Source: Zoroaster sp. YZ-2022
Taxonomy: Eukaryota > Echinodermata > Asteroidea > Forcipulatida > Zoroasteridae
Direction: 5' to 3'
Length of the DNA stretch: 64,000 bases
Assembly (NCBI GenBank): GCA_029582265.1
Contig: CM055831.1
Location: forward strand, 28,396,189-28,460,188
Under the pieces are notes generated by a model. The model searched no databases and had not been told where the DNA came from. It saw only the letters and a list, made by a program, of their open reading frames with translations. Shown in pieces: positions 11,321-22,652 of the stretch. The first letter of the stretch is position 1; the number at the start of each line of letters is the position of its first letter. A program made the translations under genes and the position numbers.

Positions 11321-12252
11321 AGGGATGAGATTCTTCCGACTTGTCGGAAATCCGACCTTACGATTTTGAAAATCCGACTTTAAATTTCAGTTCCGACTTT
11401 CCGCCTTGGCCGTTTTTTTTTATAGAAATCTGTTCAGTAGGCGGGCGTATAGCACAAATGCACCCTGCAAACAGGCCTCCATTTACTTTTAAATCAGGAG
11501 AAACGGTAAACACTTTTAAAACTGTTTTTCTTCTTAATTTACATACCCGACCGCTATTTATTTAATGCCGAAAGCATTATTTCTGAGCTGAGATTCACAG
11601 GTATAATCCATAGAATTTAATTCCACAAAACAAAACATGTCAAAGATTTCTGAAGCTTTTCCGAGGTAAAAAAAATTCACCAATTTGCTCTCAGTCAAAT
11701 AAATAGATGTCACAATTCTGCTCCAACCAGTCATAATTTTTTTAAGTAGGTCTAGATTTATTGTTTTAAATTTTAGGCTTTGAAACAACTGATAAAAAGA
11801 CGTATTTCTGCCGACAGTCCGATCACTCACTCGCGCAACTTAAGCCTTGGGAGAATGTATATATACAGTAGTTATATAGCTTGGAAACCAGCCAAGAACC
11901 AGGTCCCGGAGGTTAATGTCACCTGGTCTGGGAGTGTAAAACGACAACCTGTCAGTCATTGTGAAGTGAACAATAGCCCCAGCTCTTGTCTTGGCTCTAA
12001 TCCCAAATTGATACATTCAACGTTCCAAAGTCGGCAGACAGTTCTTTGATGTGAACTTGTGACCCAGAAATTGTGTCTTTTTGGTTGCCGGTTGTCTTGT
12101 TTCTTTTTTCTTTTAAAATACTTTGAAGAGACTCCAGCTGAGCCAGGATAATTCTAAGGCCTCTTTACAGCTGGCCTATGTTATTTACAAACTTCGTTCA
12201 GCTTTTTATTTTATTTACGCAATAACTGTGGACTTGGAATATAGAGCTCTTA
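11321..12252. other. Secondary insertion inside the hAT element, no gene seen
   Basis: The transposase reading stops abruptly at CAGGGATGAGATTCTTCCG, which resembles the terminus of another DNA element. A matching right end was not found. The sequence up to 12250 has no coding similarity I can see. Confidence 0.35.
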
Positions 12253-12859
12253 GGGGCCGTTCACAATTATCAACATTGTAAAAACGGCGCGAAATACACG
12301 GCCAACGCCCAGAAAGGACTGTTCTTTATGGCTGTAGGGTCTATCTGTTTTCAAACAATTGGACTCAAGTTTTGGACTCAAGTTTTGGACTCAAGTTTTT
12401 GGACTCAAGTTTTGGACTCAAGTTTTGAAATGCCTACATTTATTGATTCTGTTGTGTGTCTCTGTTTTGCTGCAGACTCTTTAAATTTGACTTTGCCTTC
12501 ATAAGTTCATAGTGCACGCTTCTGAGACTTGGTTTTCTTCAGCTACCAAATCTCAGGAGTTTGCACAATGGACATGATGGAGGCAAAGTCAAATTACAGC
12601 TAAATTCTGTGTGCTGAACCATGCAAGTATTATAATACTTCTTTATCATGTTTATAATACTTCCATGGTTGAACTGACCTCGGTTTAAAATATTTGCTGC
12701 AGACTGACTGTATATTATACTTTGCCTGAATACATTACTTTTGAACACAAATCTATTGTTTGAAATCAACATTTTATTTTGTACACTTAACGGGGGGGGG
12801 GTCTGAAAAAGTGTACTCTTTGTACACTTGTGAAAATGTTGATAATTGTGAACGGCCCC
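12253..12859. mobile_element. Harbinger-like non-autonomous element with TTA duplication
   Basis: Inverted termini GGGGCCGTTCACAATTATC at both ends are flanked by TTA (12250-12252 and 12860-12862). A 3-bp TTA/TAA target duplication with G-rich termini is typical of PIF/Harbinger MITEs. The 607-bp interior has a short tandem run of TTTTGGACTCAAG words (12358-12427) and no transposase. It is nested in the hAT element. Confidence 0.7.
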
Positions 12860-13073
12860 TTACCTGCTGTCCAATAAAATACTTGATGAAACTCTTTACC
12901 TGGGTGAAGCTTCCACTGCAGGGTTTCGTTTGTAAGAACCATTTTATTTATAGTTTTGTCAAGTTTAATTTAAAGTAGGCATAAGTCAAGGCATATATTG
13001 TCATGTATTGTATGGAATTTTTTGGATCATATCTGGCTTTGAATTATTGATAAAAACGATTAACTTTTCTCAC

Positions 13074-13243
13074 ACGTTTAATATGCTACACAATACAGCC
13101 GAGAAGGCATCCAAGTCACTACCAATAGCCATAGATGAACTTTTGATAGATATTTATTACTACCTAGATAAAAGTAGCAAAAGGTTGAAGAACTTAAAGT
13201 CATTGCAGATTTTGTGTGATATGGGCGTCGAAAAATCTTGAAG
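13074..13243 (+). pseudogene. hAT transposase internal remnant
   Basis: The plus-strand frame reads MLHNTAEKASKSLPIAIDE, then LLIDIYYYLDKSSKR, LKNLKSLQILCD and VEKS-stop. One base past the frame, ILKHGAATW appears, matching the expected continuation of this transposase class. The segment corresponds to the middle of animal hAT transposases (helical region before the ILKH.STRW stretch). It lies in the same element as the BED remnant at 10953-11320. Confidence 0.65.
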
Positions 13244-13364
13244 CATGGCGCTGCCACCTGGACCCCACCCGTAAGGTCTCGCTCGCTGCGCTCGCTTCGA
13301 TTGAGTCTTCCTGATTAGAAAATTAAATCTTCCTCATTTTCAAAATCATATGTTGGCAGCTCTG

Positions 13365-13928
13365 CAATTGATTCAAAGAGAGTAAGCATACTCATAGAAG
13401 CAGTTTTGCTAACATTACCAATGTTGTACCTTCCCTTCAATGTATATCTTGATTCAAAGAGAGTAAGCATACTCATAGAAGCAGTTTGGCCAACATTACC
13501 AATGTTGTACATTCCCTTCAATGTATATCTTGATTCAAAGAGAGTAAGCATACTCATAGAAGCAGTTTGGCCAACATTACCAATGTTGTACATTCCCTTC
13601 AATGTATATCTTGATTCAAAGAGAGTAAGCATACTCATAGAAGCAGTTTGGCCAACATTACCAATGTTGTACCTTCCCTTCAATGTATATCTTGATTCAA
13701 AGAGAGTAAGCATACTCATAGAAGCAGTTTGGCCAACATTACCAATGTTGTACCTTCCCTTCAATGTATATCTTGATTCAAAGAGAGTAAGCATACTCAT
13801 AGAAGCAGTTTGGCCAACATTACCAATGTTGTACCTTCCGTTCAATGTATCTTGATTCAAAGAGAGAAAACATACTAATAGTAGCATGTTACCAACATTA
13901 CCAATGTTGTACCTTCCCTTTAATGTAT
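13365..13928. repeat. 81-bp minisatellite, right part of the split array, about 7 copies
   Basis: The units are nearly identical, and long open frames exist on both strands only because 81 is a multiple of three. The last unit is shortened. Confidence 0.9.
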
Positions 13929-15148
13929 AATATTAAACTTCTAAAAGCATTCTGTACCTTTTTTCTTTTATTTTGATCTTATTGTCTACATTTGTCTATC
14001 TTCACTTGGAACAATGTTTTTTCTTATTCAGAAATCCATATCGAGCTATACTACCAGCACTGGCATTATTTTCATTATTTAAAAATTAAAAAATAATAAT
14101 AATTTGGGGGGGGGGGGTGGGGGTGGGGCATGGAAGCCAATGTGCCGACTGACTTAACTAGCGGGAGTGAAAAATGAAAAATCTTTAAAATCGCTGGACG
14201 AGGGTATAATGTGAGAAAATATTTAGGTGGGGCCGGGGCTAAGTGTGGGATATTTTTGAGGGGGGATGGTAGGCGTTTCAAACCACCTCTGCAAAAAAAA
14301 AATACAAGCCTGCTTTGATGGATTGAATTGGCGGTTTATTGTCAACTGAAAATCGATATTTACATCCCTAGCTGTATACTACCAATGTGCTGGACGAGGT
14401 GGGTAGATATGAGGAAATATTTGGGGTAGGCGTTTCATCCTTGTATATTACCAATGTGTCTCTATTTTGGTTATGGCCCATTTCATTTCAGCCATGTAAC
14501 TGTCTCAGAATAATGACCATAATATTCATACAAGCACATCATAAAAGCCCCCTTCCCTGTCTCCTATTTGACATAGATGTTTCCCTCAGAAATTGTATCA
14601 GTTGTAATTTTTCGAATCACTTAAAGAAGCAAAGCTTTCATCAATAAATCACAACTGCCTCACTTTGCAAGTCTTTGCAAGTCTTTCCCAGTAATATGGA
14701 TTTATATTTAATTGTTGAACGAGAACATAATAATTCATTTGTACAGATTGGGATTTTTTTACAATAGTCAAAAAAAGGATTTAATTAATTGTGTAACTCA
14801 GTCGAATGGGGTCATTATCTCTTAACTTTCTGAATCTGGACAACACATTCTTAATTCTTCGGCGATCAAACAGGAATTTACTTACAAAAGAATATAGGCC
14901 AACAATGCAGTTGCCAGTGAAATATGCATATTCATTATCTCAGGATATGTTCATTGGCTGTGGCTGTTCTCATTCGTCTTTGTGAACCAGCGGCGTAGCC
15001 ATTCCCCCGGGGAACGGGGGGAGGGAATGGGGAGGGGCATTGCTTTTCAGTGGGGGAAGGGTATGGGTTTTTTCCTTTTCTTTCTTTTATGGGGCACTGT
15101 CGGGATTTTTCGTGGGGACCTAGAAAAACTTAGCATAATTGTCACCAC
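13929..15148. other. Paralogous spacer before the gene 3 promoter, no gene seen
   Basis: Same block order as 1736-2794, with an extra G-rich run at about 14104-14130 and a G-rich insertion near 15000-15060. ORFs here are not conserved in the sister copies. Confidence 0.55.
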
Positions 15149-15403
15149 ACGCCCTCTTGGACCCTGCGCTTGCGCAGTGCCTTTTATAATACGCACGCGC
15201 ATTGCTCTGTGTGTGTGTGGGGCGGCTGCGCAGCGGCTGGCTGGCTGCTGGATATCTGGAGGGTTGGTTAATTTTGAAAATGGCGCTTTGGATTTACGCA
15301 CGTGGTGAACTTGTCGAAGAATGTGACGACTTTATACATCAGGAATATACAAAATGTCATCAAGACAACGTATGATACTCAATTGAGGATATAGAATATA
15401 TAG
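15149..15403 (+). promoter_or_regulatory. Promoter and putative first exon of gene 3
   Basis: ACGCCCTCTTGGACCCTGCG, TGCGCTTGCGCAG (NRF1-like), TTTTATAATACGC (TATA-like) and GAAAATGGCGC precede a block ending TATATAG at 15403. A strong 5' splice site GTAAGTTAATG follows at 15404. The same donor and block occur at 38195-38324. The gene 3 finger exon, with its 3' splice site at 19193, lies 3.8 kb downstream on the same strand. The finger exon supplies its own ATG, so this exon is probably 5' untranslated. Transcript evidence would be needed to prove the join. Confidence 0.5.
15280..15375 (+). CDS. Short ORF (31 codons) in the putative first exon of gene 3
   Basis: The ATG within AAAATGGCG opens a 31-residue ORF beginning MALWIYARGE and rich in acidic and polar residues. 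In the sister block at 38195 the start is kept but a 2-base indel changes the frame, giving a different 24-residue peptide. This argues against a conserved peptide. It may act only as a leader ORF. Confidence 0.25.
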   Translation: MALWIYARGELVEECDDFIHQEYTKCHQDNV

Positions 15404-15540
15404 GTAAGTTAATGTAGTTTTTGTAGTTAGTTGTGACAGTGAAATAAATGGGTTTGTTTTGTCCGTTGGTGAACGTTGAGGTCTAGCGTAAGTATCGACT
15501 CCCGTGGACTCGAGACCTATTCGGAATTGTGTGCGCAATC

Positions 15541-15597
15541 GAATCTGGATCTCTGGATCTCTGGATCTCTGGATCTCTGGATCTCTGGATCTGGATT
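15541..15597. repeat. 8-bp microsatellite (CTGGATCT)n
   Basis: About six tandem CTGGATCT units, just inside the inferred first intron of gene 3. Confidence 0.9.
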
Positions 15598-15899
15598 GTT
15601 ATACTCCGTAAAAGCGGTAAATCCGCATCACTACAGTACAGAGTGTTGACTTGACAGACTAGTTTGTGTTGTGGGTTGTGGTTTCGTTCCGGTTTTGAAG
15701 CTGGTTAGCTTTGTTTGATCGAGTAGATGGTGTGGTAAATCGTTCCAAATTTTAGTACTGTAGTCCATGGAAAAAAATTAATTCAAGAGTTTTGGTCTTT
15801 ATTTGCGGTCGTTGGTAGGAGAGGTCGTGGGTCCTTTTTAATCAATGAATTATGGGAAGTGGGTTTTGGGGACAAATGATATGAACAAACGCAGCAAAA

Positions 15900-16770
15900 A
15901 TTTCCAAAGAATGTCGTAAACGACCGCCACTTTTTAAGGGTTTTTTGAAAAGGTAGAATGTCGTATCTGGCAGCCACTATTTTTCATTAAATATAACCAA
16001 TAATGTAATCTTGGTAAGGTGGAGAACATAATGGATGATGATGGACATAGGCCTATACTTCAAATTATTCCAGGATATTTATTTCATGAAAAATCAGGCA
16101 TTTTTGGTATGCGATGACTTCCTCAGTCGACCATGTCAGTCTGATCTTGTAAACTCCTTAATTAGTGACCAACACGGTCATTGTACATGCGTAGTGGCAA
16201 CTATAATAGGATCCTTCTATTTTCTGAAGGGGAGGATTTTTTTAGAAGGGAAATCAAGTCCGAAAACCATCATAAAAGTGGATTTTAATGATAGTTTTCG
16301 CTTTCTGTACCACCAAAAATCGATAGAATGATTTTTTAACTGGTTAGTGGTTGCAAAAAAAATCCAAAAAGCCCTTAAAAAGTGGCGGCCGGATACGACA
16401 TTCTTTCCAAATCCACTTTTATGATGTTATCGGACTTGATTTCCTGACTGATTACAAAAATCCTCCCCTTCAGAAAATAGAAGGATACTATTATAGTTGC
16501 CACTGCGCATGTACAATGACCGTGGTTTATACTTATAGGGGAGTTGACAAGGTCAAACTGACATAACTGAGGAAGTCATCGTATACTAAAAATGCCTGAT
16601 TTTTCATGAAATAAATATCCTGGAATAATTTGAAGTATATGTCCATCATCCATATGTCCATATGTTCTCCACCTTACTTAATTGGCTTACTAGGTAGGTA
16701 AGATTACATTATTGGTTATATTGAATGAGAAAAAGTGGCGGTTGGATACGACATTCTACCCCGCCGCTTT
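15900..16770. mobile_element. Foldback element: large hairpin
   Basis: The left arm (about 15905-16340) reads as the reverse complement of the right arm (about 16341-16765). Matching words include AGGATATTTATTTCATG against CATGAAATAAATATCCTGG, and CGCCACTTTTTA against AAAAAGTGGCGG. Each arm is about 400 bp. It lies in the intron of gene 3. No coding capacity is seen. Confidence 0.75.
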
Positions 16771-17140
16771 TAAAAATATTTTTGCAACCACTAACAGTTA
16801 AAAAATGATTTTGATCGATTTTTGGGGGTACAGAAAGCGAAAACTATTTTTAAAATCCATAAAAGATGTTTTTCGGACTTTATTTCCCTGCTATAAAAAA
16901 ATCCTCCCTTTCAGAAAATAGAAGGATCCTATTATAGTTGCCACTGTGCTTGAACAATGACCGTGTTGGTCACTTATGGGGGAGTTGACAAGATCACACT
17001 GACATGACTGAAGAAGTCATTGTATACCAAAAATGCCTAATTTTTCATGAAATAAATATCCTGGAATATTTTGAAGTCTATGTCCATCATCATCCATATG
17101 TTGTCCACCTTACTAGGTAGGTAAGATAATATTATTGGTT
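16735..17140 (+). repeat. Second plus-orientation arm copy of the foldback family
   Basis: From AAAAAGTGGCGGTTGGATACG to GGTAGGTAAGATAATATTATTGG it repeats the right arm of the preceding hairpin. Shorter relatives are at 26340-26590, 27840-27900 and 28240-28435. Confidence 0.7.
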
Positions 17141-18491
17141 ATATTACAGGGAACGATTTCATTCAAAAAATTAATTTGCATAGAAAATTAATTATTTTTT
17201 CTTTCTCCACAGATATTTCTTCATTTGTTTTACATTTGTTTTGCTTGTTAGTTTATTTGTCTTTTTTGTTTTACTCCCTCTATCTGACTCTTTGTTTTTC
17301 ACAAATCTCATAATCTCTTCCAGCCAAAAACTCCATTACAATAAGTAAACGGACATCTCTCATACAAACACCAGCGTTGAAATACACACTGCATTACGCA
17401 CACAGACAAGTATAGACCAAATGCATATACCCTCTATTTTATGAAACCCATGCTTCCAAAAGAAACAGTTACTGGACATATTAACTGTATCCCATGCAAA
17501 TTTAGTTTGTCTACTTGCTGTAGAAACCCAATATTTCTGCTTTTGGAAAATTTGTACATATGTACCTGTCGAATTCAAAACGACAACTTTTGCACGAACA
17601 TTAACAATACACGTGTTCGTGGTGGGGTAAGACGCTCCCTACATGGCCTCCAGTGGGCGGTCTATTTGCTGTAGTTCATTCATAAAGTAACTGCACAGTT
17701 AGTTGTTGTCGACCCTAATGAATATTCAAACAAAGTTTGAATGAAATTTACATAATTTTTTACTGTATGTACCTATGTAATATTCACAGACCACCGAAGT
17801 TGATCGACTGCATTCTAATGACACAGTTGTGCGGTGCGTGCAATCTTCACGGTACTGCATGCTGATTGGCTAATCGACGCGAGGTCACCGGTTCACCGCG
17901 TAATCATTAAATGAATATTCATTACTTCCAAAACCACTGCATGCTGTAATTAGCTTATGTAAATGAGTGATGATGTCATATAGCTCATTAAAGTTTGCCA
18001 CCAAGTGGTGCTTACTTATTGTAATGCCTGGTACCTCTATCTATTCATGTGTAATCCCTCTATTGTCCAGTCCCAGGACCAGTACATGACTCTACTTCTT
18101 GTATCTTCTTCTTTTGTGTATATTTCACACCTGACTAACTTCTGCTCACTCTTGTGTTTATGTATATGTATGTATGTTTGTATTCCATCCCATTTTGCCT
18201 TTGAGAAAGATCCTGTTAGGTTCGAAATGTAAGGCCACAACCATTATTTTGCAATTTCAAAGAAAATTTTTCGATAAGGTTCTCATAATACGTAAAAACT
18301 TCCAACTTTTCCCCAAAAATATCACCCCCATTGACTTTTTACATATCCTCATATGCAAGGGTACTCATCTTTTCCAAAGCACGAGGTTGTTTTTCAAGTC
18401 AATGCCAAATTTGTCAAGGCAATACTCCCACCATGCAAAGAGTATCAATAAATAAAAACAAAACAATTATTGTTGATGTATACTGTATACT
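17141..18491. other. Intron DNA upstream of gene 3, no gene seen
   Basis: It contains the single-copy ancestor of the 127-bp repeat (about 18026-18150: GGTACCTCTATCTATTCATG through CACACCTGACTAACTTC). The flanking sequence is shared with 30600-30950. Confidence 0.5.
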
Positions 18492-18855
18492 GGAGTGCCA
18501 TGGTCGAGCGGTTTAGTGCATCGGATTTGTGTTCTGATGGTTGAGTCGTCAGAATGTGGGTTCGAATCCCAACCGTGACCATGGTGCTTGTGTCCTTGAG
18601 CAAGACACTTTACCGTAATTGCTTCTCTCCACCCAGGGGTGAATGGGTACCTGTGAGGGCAGAGTTGGTTGTTGTGTTTGATTAGCCCTATATGCGCTGT
18701 AATGGCAGCAATTGAGCTGTATACTCCCCAGGGAGCTGAGATGGTTTCAGGAATGATTTATGAGCCTGATGAGCAGGGGTAGTAATATAATGCGCCTTGA
18801 GCACCAGTTTGGTGGATACGTGCGCTATACAAGTCCACATTATTATTATTATTAT
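18492..18855 (+). mobile_element. Full-length tRNA-derived SINE
   Basis: The head has an A box (TGGTCGAGCGGTTTAGTGC) and a B box (GGGTTCGAATCCC) spaced as in a Leu/Ser-type tRNA with a long variable arm. The body ends GCGCTATACAAGTCC and an (ATT)n tail. The paralogous spacer at 30955-30965 is uninterrupted, which defines the insertion point; TACT is repeated on both sides (18488-18491 and 18856-18859). It would be transcribed by RNA polymerase III and moved by a LINE partner not present here. Confidence 0.85.
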
Positions 18856-18859
18856 TACT

Positions 18860-19193
18860 TAATGCCCCAAAACTGAGCTTGAAAATTGGTTGCACAATTT
18901 TCAAGCTTATTTGAATAAGTTTATAGGATGAGTTATACTCCACCATGCCAAAGAACTGCCTTATGGTGTCAGCAAACAAATCATTGATATTTTCTAAATT
19001 GTGATGATGTGTTTCTTATATTTGTACACTAGCCCCCAGACTTTCACACCAAGCAGATCTAGTAGTCATTCTGTTAATTCACTAACCCAAGGCTCCAAGG
19101 GAAATTATCAACCCTGCTCTTATACTATCGACTTCCTGTGGCTCCCTCAATAAATATTTTTATTAATTACCTATTCTTTTTTTCTTAATATAG
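18860..19193. other. Intron end and 3' splice site before gene 3
   Basis: Same sequence as 5330-5515 and 30960-31498, ending in a T-rich tract and TATAG at 19189-19193. No gene is present; it is the inferred splice acceptor region. Confidence 0.55.
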
Positions 19194-19224
19194 AAAGCTA
19201 CTTTGAGTCAGAAAGTCTTCACCA

Positions 19225-19296
19225 ATGACAAGCCGTTTGATTATTCGTGTTCTCAACCTGAATCACAAGTCACCCAATGGATCTAACAAATCATGA
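19225..19296 (+). promoter_or_regulatory. Upstream ORF overlapping the gene 3 start
   Basis: ATG 19225 opens a 23-codon ORF ending at TGA 19296, beyond the gene 3 ATG at 19277. It is kept in the same form in genes 2 and 4. Confidence 0.45.
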
Positions 19297-20449
19297 GAAA
19301 CAATTCTCACATAGAAGCAATCTAAGACGTCATCAGAGGGTACACACCAATGAGAAACCATTTATTTGTAACATTTGTGGCAAATCCTTCACCCAAGAAA
19401 GCTCACTAAGAATGCATCAAATTGTCCACACTAAAGAGAAACCATTTGTCTGTGACATTTGTGGAAAATGCTACTCACATGGAAGCAGTCTAAGATGTCA
19501 TCAGAGGGTACACACCAATGAGAAACCATTTACCTGTGACATATGTGGAAAATCCTTTTCACAAGGAGGCAATCTAAGATGTCATCGGAGGGTACACACC
19601 AATGAGAAACCATTTACCTGTGACATTTGTGGCAAATCGTTTTCACATGAAAGCAGTCTAAGATGTCATCAGAGGGTCCACACCAATGAGAAACCATTTA
19701 CCTGTGACATTTGTGGAAAATCCTTTTCACAAGGAGGCAATCTAAGATGTCATCGGAGGGTACACACCAATGAGACACCATTTACCTGTGACATTTGTGG
19801 CAAATCGTTTTCACATGAAAGCAGTCTAAGATGTCATCAGAGGGTACACACCAATGAGAAACCATTTGTCTGTGACATTTGTGGAAAATCCTTCTCACAT
19901 GGCAGCAATCTAAGACGTCATCGGAGGGTCCACACCAATGAGAAACCATTTGTCTGTGACATTTGTGGAAAATCATTCTCACATGGAAGCAGTCTAAGAC
20001 GTCATCAGAGGGTACACACCAATGAGAAACCATTTGTCTGTGACATTTGTGGCAAATCGTTTTCACATGAAAGCAGTCTAAGATGTCATCAGAGGGTCCA
20101 CACCAATGTGAAGCCATTTGTCTGTGACATTTGTGGAAAATCCTTCTCACATGGCAGCAATCTAAGACGTCATCGGAGGGTCCACACCAATGTGAAGCCA
20201 TTTGTCTGTGACATTTGTGGAAAATGCTACTCACATGGCAGCAATCTAAGATGTCATCGGAGGGTACACACCAATGAGAAACCATTTGTCTGTGACATTT
20301 GTGGAAAATCCTTCTCAAATGGAAGCAGTCTAAGACGTCATCAGAGGGTCCACACCAATGAGAAACCATTTGTCTGTGACATTTGTGGAAAATCCTTCTC
20401 ACAAGGATACCATCTAAGACGTCATCAGAGAGTTCACACCAATAAATGA
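19277..20449 (+). CDS. C2H2 zinc-finger protein, 13 fingers plus a broken first finger (gene 3)
   Basis: The 390-residue product starts MDLTNHEKQFSHRSNLRRHQ. This is a first finger that has lost its Cys pair by deletion relative to gene 2. Thirteen complete 28-residue fingers and TNK-stop follow. Contact residues (-1, 2, 3, 6) are QSSM, HSSC, QGNC, HSSC, QGNC, HSSC, HSNR, HSSR, HSSC, HSNR, HSNC, NSSR, QYHR. Fingers 2-3, 4-5 and 6-7 look like repeats of a two-finger block. Linkers are TNEKP, with TKEKP, TNETP and TNVKP variants. An in-frame TGA just upstream (19259-19261) fixes the ATG; the exon starts at about 19194. It is a nuclear DNA-binding family with no effector domain visible. Confidence 0.92.
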   Translation: MDLTNHEKQFSHRSNLRRHQRVHTNEKPFICNICGKSFTQESSLRMHQIVHTKEKPFVCDICGKCYSHGSSLRCHQRVHTNEKPFTCDICGKSFSQGGNLRCHRRVHTNEKPFTCDICGKSFSHESSLRCHQRVHTNEKPFTCDICGKSFSQGGNLRCHRRVHTNETPFTCDICGKSFSHESSLRCHQRVHTNEKPFVCDICGKSFSHGSNLRRHRRVHTNEKPFVCDICGKSFSHGSSLRRHQRVHTNEKPFVCDICGKSFSHESSLRCHQRVHTNVKPFVCDICGKSFSHGSNLRRHRRVHTNVKPFVCDICGKCYSHGSNLRCHRRVHTNEKPFVCDICGKSFSNGSSLRRHQRVHTNEKPFVCDICGKSFSQGYHLRRHQRVHTNK

Positions 20450-20625
20450 CTTGGGTTGTAACATTGTGCTAAATATCCTGCTCACAAATAAATTACCACA
20501 GGATCCACCAGTGAGAAACCCTTTGTCTGTGGTTTCTGTAGTAAATCCTTTTTTTCATATAGAAGCAACTAAGTAAGAAGTCATCAGAGGATCCCACACC
20601 AATTGTGACATTTTTTCATACACTC
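20450..20625 (+). pseudogene. Decayed finger remnants after gene 3
   Basis: Same remnant as after genes 1, 2 and 4, including AATAAA near 20486. Confidence 0.6.
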
Positions 20626-21113
20626 ATAAGCTATTTCTGAGACAATAGCACATTTTTGGATTGATATTTCGTTCATGAAACTTGTCCTACATTTTCATGT
20701 AAATTTATTTACATCATTGTTTATTATCATAGTTGTTTATTTTAATACATTTTACTATTTTGTGTTATTATAGAATGTATATTGTTTAAACAGGTCTTCT
20801 GTTATGATGTCTTCTATATACCCAGCAAGTATACCCATCCAATACTGGGTGTTAAAATAACACCAATGATGTCAACTTTATTCTTCCATGGTGTTTATAT
20901 TGGGCAAGCTGACTAATTTGCCCCCCAAAAAAGTCGCAGGTTTCTGGTCATAGGTCGGCTTCAAAATGGGTGCGGTGATGCGCTTTTTACTTTCAGTAAT
21001 CTTTTTTTTTGCCACAGGGAATAATATGATACGTATACACACAGGGACCAGTATTCGGCCGTATTCCAATCTATCCAGCAAGTTTGAAAAAAAGAAAATC
21101 AAAATTGCTGATG
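20626..21113. other. Paralogous spacer after gene 3, no gene seen
   Basis: It aligns with 7066-7560 and 33700-34500. It ends at the target site TGCTGATG of the next element. Confidence 0.55.
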
Positions 21114-21486
21114 GACGGCTGTGCCGGGTATCCGGATACCCAACCAAAACACTCATTACCCGGTTCAATTTTTCGGTTCCAATTACCCGTAAACGACTTT
21201 TTAAAATTCGAACTTAACATTTGAGCGGTGCAAACAGAAATCTGTGACTCTTGAACAATGCATTTGTATAGACAATTATCTTTAAATTCAAGAGATTACA
21301 CTCCAATAAAGAAAAGATCGATTTAAGCATGGTATCCTCTGTATTATAAGTCAATTTGTTACCATTTACAATACATTAATTATTAATAATTTACAGTACA
21401 TAAATGAAAATGGGTATACGGGTATATCCGAAGTTTCCTGATTTCGGGTATCCTGTTCCAAAAATATCTGAAAACGTACAGCCCTA
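21114..21486. mobile_element. hAT-type MITE with 8-bp target duplication
   Basis: TGCTGATG flanks both sides (21106-21113 and 21487-21494). The ends are related inverted repeats (GGCTGTGC at left; right end reverse complement GGGCTGTACG). The sister spacer near 7553 lacks the insert. The 373-bp interior is rich in GGGTAT/ATACCC words and has no transposase. Confidence 0.7.
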
Positions 21487-21725
21487 TGCTGATGCGCTGA
21501 TACTTTTTTTTAACCTAATGGGCCAATGATGTCCTCTAAGTCAATGCGTTTAAAAGTATACAAGTCATGAAAAGTAAATGTACACATTTTTTTGAGTTTT
21601 CTGAAATCTCTAAAACGAAAACACATCGAAAAGAATATTTTGTTTTCAGGATAACTGTTAACCCTCTTGCTACTACAAGGGTCAAAATGTTGATATACTT
21701 GCCAAGATATATCTAGTGCACTTAA

Positions 21726-21914
21726 AGGGGCAGTATTGTCATTGTAATCAGAGCAAACTTTTAACAGGGCATGTAATCAATGTCCAAGTTTAAGATTAAA
21801 CATCCATGTTTAATCTTAAACTTGGACATCGATTACATAGTGGTAATATGACAGTCACTGAGTTAATCTAAAACAAGCATTCCGATTCCTGTTTATCGAG
21901 ATGATACTGCCCCT
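21726..21914. mobile_element. TTAA-flanked MITE
   Basis: Termini AGGGGCAGTAT are inverted and flanked by TTAA (21722-21725 and 21915-21918). The interior has its own inverted half (CAAGTTTAAGATTAAACAT and its complement). TTAA duplication with a purine-purine start fits Kolobok-type elements; piggyBac-type is less likely because termini begin AG rather than CC. One end of this family was amplified at 7846-8830, and a decayed end is at 38650-38740. Confidence 0.65.
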
Positions 21915-22224
21915 TTAAAAGTCAAACATTGTCAAACCTTACGTGTAGTGAGTACATTTACAGGTCAAATAATGATCCCCACCAGTAGTAAGCTTGGGCG
22001 ATAACACAATGATATCGAATATTGCGATACATTGTTTTATTCGATTACGATATCAAGAACCTTTTTAACTTATCGATATATCGGCAAATCGCAATTAAAA
22101 AAATATATCACGATTTAAAAAAAAATGCAATTGTGAGCCAAGTCAGAAATTCCATGGAAACAAAATTAGAACAGTCTTTTCAGCTTTTGGAAGTGAGAAA
22201 CAAAAGTGAACTACTTCACAAGTA

Positions 22225-22521
22225 CATAAACTATGAATAACTTTAGCCTGAAAATGCCCTGAAAATCTGTTTTACCTTGAAATAAATAGTTCACAGAATT
22301 TTCATTCATGATGACACAACATTGTGAAAATGCCATGAAATACTCTTGGAATTTCTTCGCAGTGAAAATGACATGAACTTCTTGTGGCAGTTTTGGGGCA
22401 GCTCATTAATTCTCAAGATCGGTGTAAATTTGCCCTGAAATCACTATGAACATTATTGCCAATATCTGAGAGGAAGAGACACCATGAAATTGCATTTTCA
22501 AGGTAAAGTTATTCATAGTGA
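22225..22521. mobile_element. MITE with CTATGAATAACTTTA termini, copy 1
   Basis: CTATGAATAACTTTA at the left and its complement TAAAGTTATTCATAG at the right enclose about 290 bp of sequence also found at 33935-34254. No ORF is shared between the two copies. Confidence 0.65.
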
Positions 22522-22652
22522 TACAAGCTCTGCAAAATGTTTTTATTGTGACGCTTGTAGAGGGGTAAATAATTACCTGTGGTTATCGGCTAGAAAGCAG
22601 TCATGCATGAATGAAAAAATAATCGTGATATTATCAAAAATCTATATAAGGG

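Larger units (their letters stand above)
10639..13364 (+). mobile_element. hAT-like DNA transposon inserted into the minisatellite
   Basis: The ends are perfect 13-bp inverted repeats CAGAGCTGCCAAC, flanked by a CAATTG direct repeat and lying inside an otherwise continuous 81-bp minisatellite. CAG-type termini and hAT transposase fragments on the plus strand place it with hAT elements. The visible duplication is 6 bp rather than the usual 8, possibly because of the repetitive target or decay. The element is dead: its transposase is broken and other elements are nested in it. Confidence 0.75.

Noticed and set aside
13315..13887. Repetitive ORFs across the 81-bp minisatellite
   Set aside because: Open on both strands only because 81 is a multiple of three. 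Copy number varies freely and no start context is conserved.
18758..18979. Minus-strand ORF across the SINE
   Set aside because: A reading of the SINE 3' end and (ATT)n tail, not a gene.
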